DNA of 64,000 nucleotides from Corynebacterium halotolerans (GCF_001056295.1 NZ_JVMD01000033.1:41056-105055); one strand, 5' to 3'; positions 1 through 11,612 are shown, counted from the stretch's first letter. Translations and numbers: made by a program. Notes: generated by a model from the sequence alone, not told the origin.

Positions 1-153
1 GCGTTCGATGGCCAGGTCGATTTCCGTGGCGAAGTCGCCGCGCGCCTTGGTCACCAGCGGGTCGGCGCCAAGGTTGACGGTGAAGAGGTCCTCGACCTCG
101 TCGACCGCCGCCTCCGCCATCGCCAGCAGGGCCCGGGGTTCCAGGTCCGCCAT
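1..153 (-). CDS. impA: Inositol monophosphatase family protein ImpA (N-terminal part; gene runs off the window)
   Basis: Only the first 51 codons are visible, beginning MADLEPRALLAMAEAA and continuing through a helix to FATEIDLAIER. This is the usual start of the inositol-monophosphatase fold (helix, then the T.(V/E).D segment of the IMPase family). The metal-binding motifs lie outside the window. The ATG is at 151-153 with a GGAAAGG sequence about 10 nt upstream, and the gene starts 61 nt after the hisA stop. In corynebacteria and mycobacteria an impA gene sits between hisA and hisF, which is the main reason for the name. It is expected to dephosphorylate inositol phosphates or a related sugar phosphate. 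A role as histidinol-phosphate phosphatase cannot be judged from this fragment. Confidence 0.8.
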   Translation of the reverse strand, partial: MADLEPRALLAMAEAAVDEVEDLFTVNLGADPLVTKARGDFATEIDLAIER

Positions 154-214
154 GGTCTCACGACCTTTCCGCGTCGTATCCGCGCGTCGTCCGCGCCGTT
201 GCCGCGGCCGGGCG

Positions 215-949
215 CTAGGAGCGCGCGACCTCCAGGGCCTCCTCCAGCGTGAACCGGCCGGCGTAGAGTGCCTTGCCGATGATCGCCGAGTCGACGCCCT
301 CGGGCACCAGGGTCTTGATGGCCTCGACGTCGGCGAGCGAGCTCACGCCGCCCGACGCGACGATCGGGGCGTCGGTGGCCGCCGCGACGTCGCGCAGCAG
401 GTCCAGGTTCGGGCCGGCCAGGGTGCCGTCCTTGGACACGTCGGTGACCACGAAGCGCGAGCAGCCCTCGGAGTCGAGGCGCTCCAGCACCTCCCAGAGG
501 TCGCCGCCGTCGGAGACCCAGCCGCGGCCGCGCAGGCGCCACTCGCCCTCGATCTGGCGGACGTCCAGGCCGATGGCCACGCGGTCGCCGTATTCGGCGA
601 TGATCCCCTTGCACCACTCCGGGTTCTCCAGCGCGGCCGTGCCGATGTTGACGCGGCGGCAGCCGGTGGCCAGCGCGGCCTCCAGCGACTCGGTGTCGCG
701 GATGCCGCCGGACAGCTCGACGTCGACGTCCAGCTTGCCCACGACGTCCTTGAGCAGCTCGTAGTTCGAGCCGCGGCCGAAGGCGGCGTCGAGGTCGACG
801 AGGTGGATCCACTCCGCACCGGCGTTCTGCCAGTTCATCGCGGCGTCGAGCGGCGCACCGTAATGGGTCTCGGAACCCGCGGCGCCCTGGACCAGGCGGA
901 CGGCCTGTCCATCGGCGACGTCAACGGCGGGCAGGAGGGTCAAGGTCAT
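215..949 (-). CDS. hisA: HisA, phosphoribosylformimino-5-aminoimidazole carboxamide ribotide isomerase
   Basis: A 244-residue (beta/alpha)8 barrel that catalyses the fourth step of histidine synthesis, the Amadori isomerisation of ProFAR to PRFAR in the cytoplasm. The N-terminal [10 protein letters not shown] carries the first catalytic Asp (residue 10) and [11 protein letters not shown] carries the second. GGIRD and ASGGVSS are the phosphate-binding loops of the two half-barrels. Many actinobacteria use a bifunctional HisA/TrpF (PriA). Corynebacteria are reported to have a HisA specialised for histidine, and sequence inspection alone cannot decide which applies here. The ATG at 947-949 begins [10 protein letters not shown]; the frame stays open far upstream, but that part is low-complexity antisense to hisH. 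hisA lies 122 nt downstream of hisH and is followed by impA. Confidence 0.95.
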   Translation of the reverse strand: MTLTLLPAVDVADGQAVRLVQGAAGSETHYGAPLDAAMNWQNAGAEWIHLVDLDAAFGRGSNYELLKDVVGKLDVDVELSGGIRDTESLEAALATGCRRVNIGTAALENPEWCKGIIAEYGDRVAIGLDVRQIEGEWRLRGRGWVSDGGDLWEVLERLDSEGCSRFVVTDVSKDGTLAGPNLDLLRDVAAATDAPIVASGGVSSLADVEAIKTLVPEGVDSAIIGKALYAGRFTLEEALEVARS

Positions 950-1071
950 GGCGGTGTATCGCTCCCCGGGGTCAGTGATTGTCGGCGGCGGCCGGCGTCG
1001 GCCGCCGTGCAGTTCCGATGTGGAGTATAGGCCAGCGCCCGGACGCCGCGACGGGGCGGGCCGGGTGGGCG

Positions 1072-1746
1072 TCAGCGCAGCGTGGCGGTCCAGTTGCGCA
1101 GCAGGGCCAGGCCCGCGTCGCCGGACTTCTCCGGGTGGAACTGGGTGGCCCACAGGGGGCCGTTTTCCACGGCGGAGACGAAGCGGTCGTTCTCGTGCGA
1201 CGTCCACGTCACCAGCGGCGCCGCGATGCGCGAGTCGGAGTCGAGATCCCAGCGCCGGGCGGCGTAGGAGTGCACGAAGTAGAAGCGTTCGCCGTCGATG
1301 CCGCGGAACATCTCGGAGTCCTCGGGCACGTCGACGGTGTTCCAGCCCATGTGCGGCAGGATCGCGGCGTCGAGGCGCTCGACGGTGCCGGGCCATTCGC
1401 CGCAGCCGGGGGTGCCCACGGCCCGGGCCGACGAGTCGACCTCGTCGGCGTGGATGCCCTCGGCGAACTCGACGCCGCGGTCGAAGAGCACCTGCATGCC
1501 CACGCAGATGCCGAACACGGGGCGGCCGCCGGCCAGGCGCGATCCGATCAGACGGGGGCCCTGCACGCGGTGGAGGCCTTCCATGCACGCCGCGTAGGCG
1601 CCGACGCCCGGGACGAGCAGCCCGTCGGCGTTCATCACGGTGTCCGGGTCGGCGGTGACGACGACGTCCACGCCGGTGGAGGCCACGGCGCGCTCGGCGG
1701 AGCGCAGGTTGCCGGAGCCGTAGTCGAGGATTGCGACGGTGGTCAT
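1072..1746 (-). CDS. hisH: HisH, glutaminase subunit of imidazole glycerol phosphate synthase
   Basis: A 224-residue class I glutamine amidotransferase that hydrolyses glutamine and channels ammonia to HisF. The nucleophile elbow is [10 protein letters not shown] (Cys81), and TQFHPEKSG supplies the His204/Glu206 dyad, so the catalytic triad is complete. The start [13 protein letters not shown] matches the family and defines the ATG at 1744-1746. An upstream in-frame extension ([13 protein letters not shown]) is not family-like. There is no Shine-Dalgarno; instead TATGAT ends 6 nt before the ATG, so the mRNA is probably leaderless and hisH-hisA-impA can be transcribed separately from hisDCB. 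Confidence 0.96.
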   Translation of the reverse strand: MTTVAILDYGSGNLRSAERAVASTGVDVVVTADPDTVMNADGLLVPGVGAYAACMEGLHRVQGPRLIGSRLAGGRPVFGICVGMQVLFDRGVEFAEGIHADEVDSSARAVGTPGCGEWPGTVERLDAAILPHMGWNTVDVPEDSEMFRGIDGERFYFVHSYAARRWDLDSDSRIAAPLVTWTSHENDRFVSAVENGPLWATQFHPEKSGDAGLALLRNWTATLR

Positions 1747-1752
1747 GGGGGA

Positions 1753-1758
1753 ATCATA
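1753..1758 (-). promoter_or_regulatory. hisH: Probable -10 box of a leaderless hisH promoter
   Basis: On the minus strand TATGAT is followed by six bases and then the hisH ATG. No purine-rich ribosome-binding site precedes the start. The spacing fits transcription initiating at the A of the ATG. Confidence 0.5.
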
Positions 1759-1871
1759 AATGGTCGTTTCGCCGCGTCCCCGCATCGCCCCGCATGGCCT
1801 CCCGACGGCCTCCCGACGGGCTCCGCATGACCCCGGATGGCCCCCACCTGGCCCGCGACACGCCGGGAATG

Positions 1872-1883
1872 TTCACCGGTGAA
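1872..1883. promoter_or_regulatory. Perfect 12-bp palindrome TTCACCGGTGAA in the hisH/arsC-like divergent region
   Basis: The 286-nt gap between hisH and the ArsC-like gene contains this perfect palindrome. About 20 nt further on are two direct copies of GGTTAAC (in aggttaacggcaggttaact). These are possible regulator-binding sites or promoter parts for the plus-strand gene. No specific regulator can be named. Confidence 0.3.
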
Positions 1884-2032
1884 ATCGAAGCGCAGGAGTG
1901 CTAAGGTTAACGGCAGGTTAACTTCCATTGAACTTAATGCCAACCGCTGCTGGTGGGCGGGTCGCCGAATCGCTTTGCGACGGCCCGTCGCCACGCAGAG
2001 GGACGCGGAACCCGCCCGAGAAAGGCACGACG

Positions 2033-2671
2033 ATGACCAACCCGCTGCTCAACCGCCAGTTCGAAATCGTCCGCGAGGACATGCACCGCCGCTACGGCGC
2101 CCTGCACTCCGCCGATCACATCGACGCGGTGATGGACGACACCATCGCCGAGCGCACGGCCGAGGCCAAGGTCGAGACCTTCCTGCCGGTGATCGTGGAG
2201 CGCATCGTCTCCGAAACCCTGGAGGAGCAGGCCCTGGCCGCCGGCGCCACCGACGCCGCCGCGCGCCGGGAGGTCCTCTACGTCTGCGAGCGCAACGCCG
2301 GTCGTTCCCAGCTGGCCTCCGCGATCACCGCGTGGCTGGCCGGCGACCGCCTCTTCGTCCGCTCCGTGGGGCTCAACCCCGTCGGCGGCATCAACCCGAC
2401 CGTGCTGGAGGTCCTCGCCGAACGCGGCATCCCGACCGGGCACCTGTACCAGAAGGAAATCGTCGCCCGCACCGTCCACCGGTCCGATGTGGTGGTGCTC
2501 ATGGGCGTCGAACAGCGGCCGGACATCCCCGGCGACCGCTACGTCGAGTGGGACATCGCCGACCCGGAGGGCGCCTCCATCGAGGAGGTCCGCGCCATCG
2601 CCGACGACGTCGAGCGCCACGTGCGCGCCCTGCTCGCGGACATGGGCCTGGACGAGGCCAAGTCCGCGTAG
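2033..2671 (+). CDS. ArsC-like low-molecular-weight phosphatase-fold protein with N-terminal helical domain
   Basis: This 212-residue protein has a helical N-terminal region (about 1-75) and a low-molecular-weight phosphotyrosine phosphatase/arsenate reductase fold. The P-loop is VCERNAGRSQ, a correct CX5R with Cys85 and Arg91. The length and N-terminal helices resemble the C. glutamicum ArsC1' type. However, Cys85 is the only cysteine, and the region that normally reads MGC...CP..PG reads MGVEQRPDIPG, so the usual resolving cysteines are missing. It may be a mycothiol-dependent enzyme, a phosphatase or a changed paralogue, and no ars transporter or ArsR gene is nearby. The ATG at 2033 has AAAGG 7 nt upstream. 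The gene is inserted, in opposite orientation, in the his locus. Confidence 0.75.
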   Translation: MTNPLLNRQFEIVREDMHRRYGALHSADHIDAVMDDTIAERTAEAKVETFLPVIVERIVSETLEEQALAAGATDAAARREVLYVCERNAGRSQLASAITAWLAGDRLFVRSVGLNPVGGINPTVLEVLAERGIPTGHLYQKEIVARTVHRSDVVVLMGVEQRPDIPGDRYVEWDIADPEGASIEEVRAIADDVERHVRALLADMGLDEAKSA

Positions 2672-2738
2672 GCGGATTCCCCCGCGCCACACGGAGGCTC
2701 CTCGCCCACCGCTCCGCCGGTTCCGGCAATGCGACCCA

Positions 2739-2766
2739 ACCGGCCCCGATCACCGGGGCCGGTTTT
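2739..2766 (+). terminator. Intrinsic terminator after the ArsC-like gene
   Basis: A perfect 10-bp stem ACCGGCCCCG / CGGGGCCGGT with loop ATCAC is followed by TTTT. It lies between the convergent ArsC-like and MFS genes and works best in the plus direction. Confidence 0.85.
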
Positions 2767-2768
2767 CG

Positions 2769-3968
2769 TCATGCCCGGCGGGAACCGACCTTCAGCGCCG
2801 GCGAGCACGCCGCCGCCACCAGGCCCAGGACCACCAGCAGCCCCAGCGCCACCTGCAGGCCGAGGCCGGTGGCGGCGACGCCGATGGCGGGGCTGGTGAC
2901 CAGGAACCCCATCCGCATGAGCCAGCCGACGAGTGTCACGCCCGCACCGTCGGACACCCCCGGCACCCGGGCGGCCGCGGCGAAGGCGGAGGGAACCAGC
3001 GTCGCGCAGCCGAAACCGGCGAGGGCGAAACCGCCGATGAGCACCGCGGGCGCCGACATCGCCCCGCCGAGCAGCACCAGCACGCCGCCGACGGCGATGA
3101 GGCCGCTGCCCGCCCCCGCGACCCGCGCGCGCCCGAACCGGTCGATGAACGCGTCGCCGAGGAAACGCCCGAGCGTCTGCGACGACAGGAAGATCGCGTA
3201 GGCGATGCCGGCCGACGCCGCCGCCAGCCCGGTGAGCTCGTGGGCCGCCAGGCCGCCCCAGTTCTGGCCGAGGTCCTCCACGGCGGTACCGGCCGTCGCC
3301 ACCGCCGCCAGCGGCAGCACCGCCAGGAACGCCGAGCGCCGCGCCGTCCACGTCGGGGCCGTCCCGTGGCCCCCGTGGGCGTCGTCAAGCTTCTCTTCCG
3401 GAAGGGGCGCGGCGCCATCCCCCACGAGCCACGCGCCGAGCGACACCATGGCCAGGCACACCGCCGAGGCGACCGCGAGATGCAGCCCGAAATCGTTGCC
3501 GGCGACCGCGGACCAGGTGGCGATGGCGCCTCCCGACGCCGCACCCAGGCTCCAGAAGGCGTGCAGGCGGGAGATGATCGACCGCCCCGAGCGGCCCTGG
3601 ACGCGCGTGCCCGCCACGTTCTGGCCGACGTCGGCGGTGGCGTCGCAGATGCCGAAGCCGAACAGCAGCGCCGCCAGCGCGATGCCGCCGGAAATCCGAC
3701 CGATCACGATCATCAGGACGGCCATCACCAGCGTCCCGCCGACCGCCGCGAACAGCGGGCCCCGCCGGGACACGACCCGCGCCGGCAGCGCCGAGGACAC
3801 CAGCGACCCCAGCGGCATGGCGGCGACGATGAACCCGAACTGCAGATCCGTCAGGCCCCACTCCTTGACCAGCGTCGGATACCACGGCAACAGCGACGCG
3901 AAGATCGCGCCGTTGGACGCGAACATCAGGGAGGTGCCCAGGAAGCCCTTTCGCATCGGCTCAGGCAT
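2769..3968 (-). CDS. MFS transporter (second of a tandem pair)
   Basis: A 399-residue membrane protein with about 12 hydrophobic segments in the two six-helix halves of a major facilitator; substrate unknown. It starts MPEPMRKGFLGTSLMFASNG. The ATG overlaps the end of the upstream MFS gene by 8 nt, so the two are translationally coupled; Met5 is an alternative start. The C-terminus is short and basic (SRRA), and the gene ends just before a terminator shared with the convergent ArsC-like gene. It probably arose as a second transporter beside the one usually found between hisB and hisH in corynebacteria, but I cannot show direct duplication by eye. Confidence 0.85.
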   Translation of the reverse strand: MPEPMRKGFLGTSLMFASNGAIFASLLPWYPTLVKEWGLTDLQFGFIVAAMPLGSLVSSALPARVVSRRGPLFAAVGGTLVMAVLMIVIGRISGGIALAALLFGFGICDATADVGQNVAGTRVQGRSGRSIISRLHAFWSLGAASGGAIATWSAVAGNDFGLHLAVASAVCLAMVSLGAWLVGDGAAPLPEEKLDDAHGGHGTAPTWTARRSAFLAVLPLAAVATAGTAVEDLGQNWGGLAAHELTGLAAASAGIAYAIFLSSQTLGRFLGDAFIDRFGRARVAGAGSGLIAVGGVLVLLGGAMSAPAVLIGGFALAGFGCATLVPSAFAAAARVPGVSDGAGVTLVGWLMRMGFLVTSPAIGVAATGLGLQVALGLLVVLGLVAAACSPALKVGSRRA

Positions 3969-5328
3969 CCTCGCCGGTCCGTTCCTGCTCGGCGCGGCGC
4001 TTGGGCTTGACGACGGCGCCGCCCAGCCTGCGCAGCGTCGCCCGCGTGTTGTGGTGCTCGGCGACGCGGTGGGCGCCGATGACCCGGTCGAGGATCGCGG
4101 CGAACAGACCGATGGACATCAGCCCCGCCGCCACGGCGAACACCGCCGGGTAGGGCCGCAGCGCCGCGCCCGCGACGATGCCCAGGAGGAACGAGCCCGA
4201 ACCGGTGCCGGAGTCGAACGCCATGTTCCAGTAGGCGCTGGCCTCCGCGGTGCGCTCGCGCGGCAGACGGGCGAACATGAGCAGCAGGGCCTCGTTCTGG
4301 ACCATGCCGAAGCCGGCGCCGTAGAACGCCGCGGCGCCCAGCAGCCACCACGCGGACCAGCCCGCCACTACCACCACCGCCATGAACGCCAGGCCGATCA
4401 CGCCCGCGGCCAGCGCCCCGACCAGCAGCGTGCCCGCCTTGCCCTTCCGATCCGCCCACGTGCCGGCGACATAGCGGAAAACCATCTGGGCGCCTCCCAT
4501 CACCGACAGCGCCGCGCCCGCGACGATCGCGCCGGAGACGAGGTCGATCTCCCGGGCCGCGGGGGCCAGGAACGCCGAGATGCCACCGAAGCCCATCGCC
4601 GTCGCGCCGATCGCCAGCGCCGGCACCGCCACGAGCTTCCAGGTGGGCACCTGCGCCGCGGGACCGGGATCGCGGGAAGGCAGCTCGCCGCCCGCGCCGT
4701 CGCCGGCTGCGTCGCCTTCCGACGAACCCCCGCCGCGCCCGTGCTTCTCCGCCGCCTTGAGCTTCGGGATGAGCAGCGCCATCGCCGAGCCCACCAGCGA
4801 CACGATGCCGCCCAGCAGGTACACCCACTGGTACGAGCCCGCCCAATGCGCGATGGCCAGGCCCAGCGGCAGGCAGGCCAACTGGGCGACGCCGACGGCC
4901 ACGCCGAGCGCACCGGACGCCTTGCCCAGGAACTTCATGGGCACCAGCTCGGCGATGAGCGCGGATTCCGCCACGGTCAGCGAACCGAAGCCCATCCCCC
5001 GGATCACCGCGATGCCCAGGACCAGGCCGGCATCGGTGCCGAAGAGGTGGAGGAACGTGGGCAGGCCCAGCAGCAGGCCGGAGACGAACATCGTCGCCCG
5101 GTACCCGTACCGGCGCAGCATCCGGGGCGTCTGCGTCTGCGTCAGCACCGTCGCCGCCATGAACACGCCCGTGTAGGCGCCGGCCAGGCCCGCCCCGCGG
5201 CCATCGTCGAGGATGGCCTGCGGGATCACCGGCAGCAGCAGCGACCAACCGCCGAAGGCCGCCAGCACCGCCACCAGGGTGGGGATGAGCCCCGGCGCCT
5301 TCCACATGGAATCCACGCGATCGGTCAC
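3961..5328 (-). CDS. MFS transporter of the his locus
   Basis: A 455-residue integral membrane protein with about 12 transmembrane segments, a charged cytoplasmic loop near the middle (KAAEKHGRGGGSSEGD) and a basic C-terminal tail rich in Lys/Arg. The start is the GTG at 5326-5328 (VTDRVDSMWK), because AAAGGAG lies 5 nt upstream; in-frame ATGs further upstream overlap this ribosome-binding site. In C. glutamicum an unassigned transporter occupies the same position between hisDCB and hisHA, so a link with histidine or a related amino acid is possible but unproven. It overlaps the next MFS gene by 8 nt. Confidence 0.87.
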   Translation of the reverse strand: MTDRVDSMWKAPGLIPTLVAVLAAFGGWSLLLPVIPQAILDDGRGAGLAGAYTGVFMAATVLTQTQTPRMLRRYGYRATMFVSGLLLGLPTFLHLFGTDAGLVLGIAVIRGMGFGSLTVAESALIAELVPMKFLGKASGALGVAVGVAQLACLPLGLAIAHWAGSYQWVYLLGGIVSLVGSAMALLIPKLKAAEKHGRGGGSSEGDAAGDGAGGELPSRDPGPAAQVPTWKLVAVPALAIGATAMGFGGISAFLAPAAREIDLVSGAIVAGAALSVMGGAQMVFRYVAGTWADRKGKAGTLLVGALAAGVIGLAFMAVVVVAGWSAWWLLGAAAFYGAGFGMVQNEALLLMFARLPRERTAEASAYWNMAFDSGTGSGSFLLGIVAGAALRPYPAVFAVAAGLMSIGLFAAILDRVIGAHRVAEHHNTRATLRRLGGAVVKPKRRAEQERTGEDA

Positions 5329-5405
5329 GTCAGCTCCTTTCCCCATCCCCGGCACGCGCCGCGGACGGCCACCGGCGTCACCGCCGGATCATCGGTTCGG
5401 TTGCG

Positions 5406-5579
5406 TCAATTCATCTCTCCCACGAGCCACAGGATGGCCCCGGCCGTGGCCAGGACGGCGAGCAGGCCCATGATGATCGTGCCCGCCCTCGAGCCGGCCT
5501 GGTACGCGGACCAGGCTCCGCCGACCAGCAGGCCGGCGAGGATGAACAGGAAAATGGTGGGCAGATCGGCCGCGCTCAC
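5406..5579 (-). CDS. Small two-helix membrane protein between hisB and the MFS gene
   Basis: A 57-residue protein beginning [14 protein letters not shown], with two hydrophobic helices separated by [10 protein letters not shown] and ending LVGEMN. The start is a GTG at 5577-5579 whose last two bases overlap the hisB stop (GTGA), a sign of coupled translation. A longer in-frame ORF lies inside hisB and is not needed. A small membrane protein of unknown role occupies this operon position in other corynebacteria. It could assist the adjacent transporter; that is inference. Confidence 0.75.
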   Translation of the reverse strand: MSAADLPTIFLFILAGLLVGGAWSAYQAGSRAGTIIMGLLAVLATAGAILWLVGEMN

Positions 5580-6199
5580 AGGGTCCCCTTCGTGGACGGG
5601 ACGCCCTTGACGCGGGGATCCGGCTCGCACGCCGCGCGCAGGGCGCGGGCCACGGCCTTGAACTCGGCCTCGGTGATGTGGTGCGGATCGCGACCGTACA
5701 GGCAGCGCACGTGGAGGGCAATCCGGGCGTTGAGGGCGAAGGACTCGAAGAAGTGCTCGTTGATCACCGTCGGGTAGTGCCCGCCGATGACCGAGGTGAG
5801 GATCTGGTCCGGCTCCCCGGAGATGACGAAGTACGGGCGGCCCGACACGTCGACGATGGCCTGCGCCAGGGTCTCGTCCATGGGGATGTACGCGTCGGCG
5901 AAGCGGCGGATGCCGGACTTGTCGCCGAGGGCCTCGGCGAACGCCTGGCCCAGGACGATGCCGGTGTCCTCGACCGTGTGGTGGGCGTCGACGTCGATGT
6001 CGCCGTTGGCGTGGAGCTTGATGTCGAAGCTGCCGTGCGCCGTCAGCGCCGTGAGCATGTGGTCGAAGAACGGCAGGCCCGTGTCGATGTCGGCCTGCCC
6101 CGTGCCGTCGAGGTCGACGGTGCAGACGATGGACGACTCGCGCGTGGCGCGCTCGATGGTGCCGACGCGGGGGTTCTCGCGGTGGGTGGGATCGGACAT
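5576..6199 (-). CDS. hisB: HisB, imidazoleglycerol-phosphate dehydratase
   Basis: A 207-residue monofunctional enzyme that dehydrates imidazole glycerol phosphate to imidazole acetol phosphate. Both signature Mn-binding His clusters are present: [10 protein letters not shown] (residues 71-80) and [14 protein letters not shown] near residue 170, along with the FFDHML and NEHFFESF segments of the family. No histidinol-phosphatase domain is fused, as is normal for actinobacteria. The ATG is 4 nt after the hisC stop, so the gene belongs to the hisDCB operon. Confidence 0.97.
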   Translation of the reverse strand: MSDPTHRENPRVGTIERATRESSIVCTVDLDGTGQADIDTGLPFFDHMLTALTAHGSFDIKLHANGDIDVDAHHTVEDTGIVLGQAFAEALGDKSGIRRFADAYIPMDETLAQAIVDVSGRPYFVISGEPDQILTSVIGGHYPTVINEHFFESFALNARIALHVRCLYGRDPHHITEAEFKAVARALRAACEPDPRVKGVPSTKGTL

Positions 6200-6203
6200 G
6201 GCT

Positions 6204-8758
<2,555 letters not shown>

Positions 8759-8841
8759 CGGGGCAGGCGCCGCCTTTCGGGAGGTGCTCCGGCCCACGGC
8801 CCGGGGCCATGATCCGGAGTACGGGTCTTGGGACGCGATTC

Positions 8842-8847
8842 ATCTTA
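8842..8847 (-). promoter_or_regulatory. hisD: Probable -10 box of the hisDCB operon
   Basis: TAAGAT on the minus strand lies about 84 nt before the hisD ATG, giving a 5' leader of roughly 75 nt. I see no T-box core (TGGNACC) in this leader. The his leader described in C. glutamicum is longer and T-box-like, so regulation may differ here. Confidence 0.4.
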
Positions 8848-8954
8848 GTTCGCCCGCTTTCGCCCGCCGGGAGCGGCCCGCGGGCCCTGCCCCCTACCCC
8901 TCTTCTTCCGCCAACCGTTGCGGGCCACCGGGGCCATCCGGGACAATTGGGGTC

Positions 8955-9920
8955 ATGTCCAGCACCGATAGTCGACACCTCGCAGACTTGGCGCGCCGAT
9001 CGTTGACCGCCGCCTGGGATGGCGACGCGCGCGCGGCGCGACTCGCCGCGGCGGAGTTCGCCGCATCGGGTTACGCGGACCGCGCGACGCCGCCGCCGGA
9101 CCTCGACGAGGAGCTGCACGGCGCCTACCACGGGCTGCGCAGGTCGGTGGCGGAAGCGCTCGGCATGGACGACGCCGCCCACGCCGCGGCGATGGACTGG
9201 ACCGGGTGGGCGATCTCGGTGGACAATGCGGCCCACGAACTGCGCGCCCGCGCCCGCCTGGCGGTCGACGAAGCCAACCGCTGGCTGCGTTTCGTCGACG
9301 ACGGTTCCGGCGGCGCGGAAGTGACGGACGTTCCCCTCCTCGCCCAAGTGGTGCGCGGTCTCCCGGGCCGCGAGGGCACCCCCAGCCCCGCCAAGGAACC
9401 GGCCGACCCGATCCTCGTCGATGCGATGCTGCAGGCGGAGGCCGCGGCGACGCTGGTGCGCCGCCCCGACATCGCCGATCCGCTGGCGAATTGGCTGCGC
9501 GACCAGTCCGAGGCCCCGGGCGCGGAGAACCTCGCCGATGCCGTCACCCTCATCGACGCGTGCCACCTCCACGCCGTCGGAGACCTCCCCGCCGCCGCCC
9601 GCCTGTGCGCCTCCGCCGCCGAGAACCCGGTGGGCGAACCCGTCACCGCCGCGATCGACTTCCGGCGCGAGTTGGCCATCTACTCCATGGAGGCGGGACA
9701 GGACGAAACCGCCGCCCGCATGCTCGAGCTCGTCGCCGCCGAGGCCAAGGCGGCGGGGCTGGCGCTCGACCATCTCGCCGCCGCCCATCTGGCGATGCCG
9801 GTCCTCGAGCGACTGGGCCGCATGCGGGAACGGCGCGCCATGGCCCGGGACGCGCTGGCCGGCGCCGCCGGGTTCCCGTCCTCGCCGGCGCTGGACGAGG
9901 TTTCCGCCGCCGCGAAGTAG
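8955..9920 (+). CDS. Helical-repeat (TPR-like) protein, paralogue 1 of 3
   Basis: A 321-residue soluble, alanine-rich, almost wholly helical protein with no signal peptide or membrane segment. The central part (EELHGAYHGLRRSVAEALG, DWTGWAIS, RRPDIADPLANW, AARLCASAAENPVGEPVTA) corresponds piece by piece to the next gene, so the two are paralogues. Regular A/L-rich helix pairs suggest a tetratricopeptide-type solenoid. Function is unknown. The start ATG at 8955 lacks a Shine-Dalgarno; GACAAT ends 7 nt before it, so it is likely leaderless. It is divergent from hisD across a 196-nt gap. Confidence 0.8.
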   Translation: MSSTDSRHLADLARRSLTAAWDGDARAARLAAAEFAASGYADRATPPPDLDEELHGAYHGLRRSVAEALGMDDAAHAAAMDWTGWAISVDNAAHELRARARLAVDEANRWLRFVDDGSGGAEVTDVPLLAQVVRGLPGREGTPSPAKEPADPILVDAMLQAEAAATLVRRPDIADPLANWLRDQSEAPGAENLADAVTLIDACHLHAVGDLPAAARLCASAAENPVGEPVTAAIDFRRELAIYSMEAGQDETAARMLELVAAEAKAAGLALDHLAAAHLAMPVLERLGRMRERRAMARDALAGAAGFPSSPALDEVSAAAK

Positions 9921-9998
9921 CCGGGCGGGCCGCGGGGACGTGGGCGTCGCAAAGCAGCCGCTTTGCATTCCCGCCCGCGCCCGCCCCACAATGGCCGG

Positions 9999-11585
9999 AT
10001 GACCTGGTGGGATGAATCCGTAGACGCGTCGGCCCCGATTCCGGCCCGGCGACCCGTGGCCGATCCGCCCGCCGTGCCGACCGAATTGCCGGACCTGGTG
10101 GCGTTCTCGCGGGAATCGGCCCGCAGCCTGGACCACGTGTCCAGCTGGCGGGCGGTGACCGCCTACGCCCGCGACCATTGGCTCGACGGCGCCGACGGAG
10201 TGCCGGAGGAGCTGATCGGCGAGTACCACGCCCTGCGGCATGCCGCGGCCGACCAACTCGAGCTTGCCGACGAAGCGGAGGAGGCCCGCCGCGAGTGGCT
10301 CGATTGGGCGATCCGCTCCGACCGGCCGGCGGCGGCGTTCCATGCCCGTTCGTTCGGGGCGTTCGCCGAAGCCGAGAGGTTCATCGACGCCCACCCCGCC
10401 GGCGGCCGCCCGGCCGACGCCGACGTGCCGGAGCTGACCTCGCTGACCCGGGACATCCTCGACCTGCGGCCCAGCGGCCCCGAGGCGTACCAGTTCGCAC
10501 TGTCGGCGGCGGTGGCGGGCGCGTCGGCGTCGCTGGCCCGGCGCCCCGACCTGGCCGGGGCCCTGTCCCGGTGGTCGGCGGAGTTCGCCCCGCCCCGCAC
10601 GGGCGAGGACGACCGCCGCCTGCTGGAGGCGCAGGTCGCCCATGGGCACGGTGATCTGGTGGAGTCGGCGAAGATGTGCGCGGCCGTCGCCGACGCGCCC
10701 GCCTCCGAACCGGTGACCAGCACCATCGAGGCGCGGCAGATGCTGTCGCACCTGTCCCTCGAAGCCGAGGATCCGGCCGAGGCCATGCGCCAGCTGGCGC
10801 CCGTGGTGGAGGTCGGGCTCGAGTACGACATGGTCGTGGGGACGCTGCGATCCGCGCGCCTGCTCTCGGCGCTGCTCAACTCCGACGGGGAATTCGCGCG
10901 GGCGGCCGAGCTGGCGGCCGCCGCCCTCGACGCGGCCACCGGCATGCCGGTCAACGCGCTGGTCATGGACCTGCGGCTGATCTTGGCGCGCTCGCTGCTC
11001 GACTCCGGCGACGACGAGGCCGCCCTGGCGCACGCCGTGCCGGTCGCCCAGTGGTCGTCCCTGACCAGCGACGAAGAACGCACCGACGCCGCGTTTTCCA
11101 TCGCCGCCACCGCCGCCGGTCGTTCCGGCGACGCGGGGCGCGCCGCGGACCTGCTCATCGAGCACGCCGAGCACCTGCACCGCCTGGGCGACCGGGAAGG
11201 CGCGTCGCGGGCCCTGCGCCAGGCCGCCCGCAGCGCGGTCCACGACGATCCGCAGCGCGCGGAGGACCTCATGGTCGACGCGCGCGACCTGATCTCCGAC
11301 GGCTGGGCCATCGCCGACTGGCACGACGACCTCGCCTACGTCTACTGGGCGTCGTCGCGCGAGGACCTGGCGCTCGGGCACGTGGACACCGCCGCGGCCG
11401 GGTACCTCGAAGCCGGCGACGGCGAGGAGGCCGCCCGCGCGCTGCTCACGGGCGTGCGCTGTTGCCTCGACCGCGACGACCTGCCCGGTGCCCGGCGCTA
11501 CGCGGCGCGCATCGACGATCTGCTGCCGACGGTCTCGTGGGCCGGACACCCGGTCCTCGAGGCGCTGGCCGCACTGCTGGACTGA
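9999..11585 (+). CDS. Helical-repeat (TPR-like) protein, paralogue 2 of 3
   Basis: A 528-residue soluble protein starting MTWWDESVDAS. Residues about 70-250 match the preceding gene (PEELIGEYHALRHAAADQL, REWLDWAIRSD, RRPDLAGALSRW, SAKMCAAVADAPASEPVT). The second half adds further helix-turn-helix repeats (EFARAAELAAAALDAATG, GDREGASRALRQAARSA, LGHVDTAAAGYLEAGDGEEA), consistent with a TPR solenoid used as a protein-interaction scaffold. No catalytic motif is recognised. CACAAT ends 6 nt before the ATG and there is no ribosome-binding site. Confidence 0.8.
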   Translation: MTWWDESVDASAPIPARRPVADPPAVPTELPDLVAFSRESARSLDHVSSWRAVTAYARDHWLDGADGVPEELIGEYHALRHAAADQLELADEAEEARREWLDWAIRSDRPAAAFHARSFGAFAEAERFIDAHPAGGRPADADVPELTSLTRDILDLRPSGPEAYQFALSAAVAGASASLARRPDLAGALSRWSAEFAPPRTGEDDRRLLEAQVAHGHGDLVESAKMCAAVADAPASEPVTSTIEARQMLSHLSLEAEDPAEAMRQLAPVVEVGLEYDMVVGTLRSARLLSALLNSDGEFARAAELAAAALDAATGMPVNALVMDLRLILARSLLDSGDDEAALAHAVPVAQWSSLTSDEERTDAAFSIAATAAGRSGDAGRAADLLIEHAEHLHRLGDREGASRALRQAARSAVHDDPQRAEDLMVDARDLISDGWAIADWHDDLAYVYWASSREDLALGHVDTAAAGYLEAGDGEEAARALLTGVRCCLDRDDLPGARRYAARIDDLLPTVSWAGHPVLEALAALLD

Positions 11586-11612
11586 ACCGGCGTGCCGGTA
11601 GGATCCGGGGCC

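Noticed and set aside
8759..8954. A his-operon T-box or histidine leader peptide
   Set aside because: The leader after the -10 is about 75 nt, with no TGGNACC core and no run of His codons.
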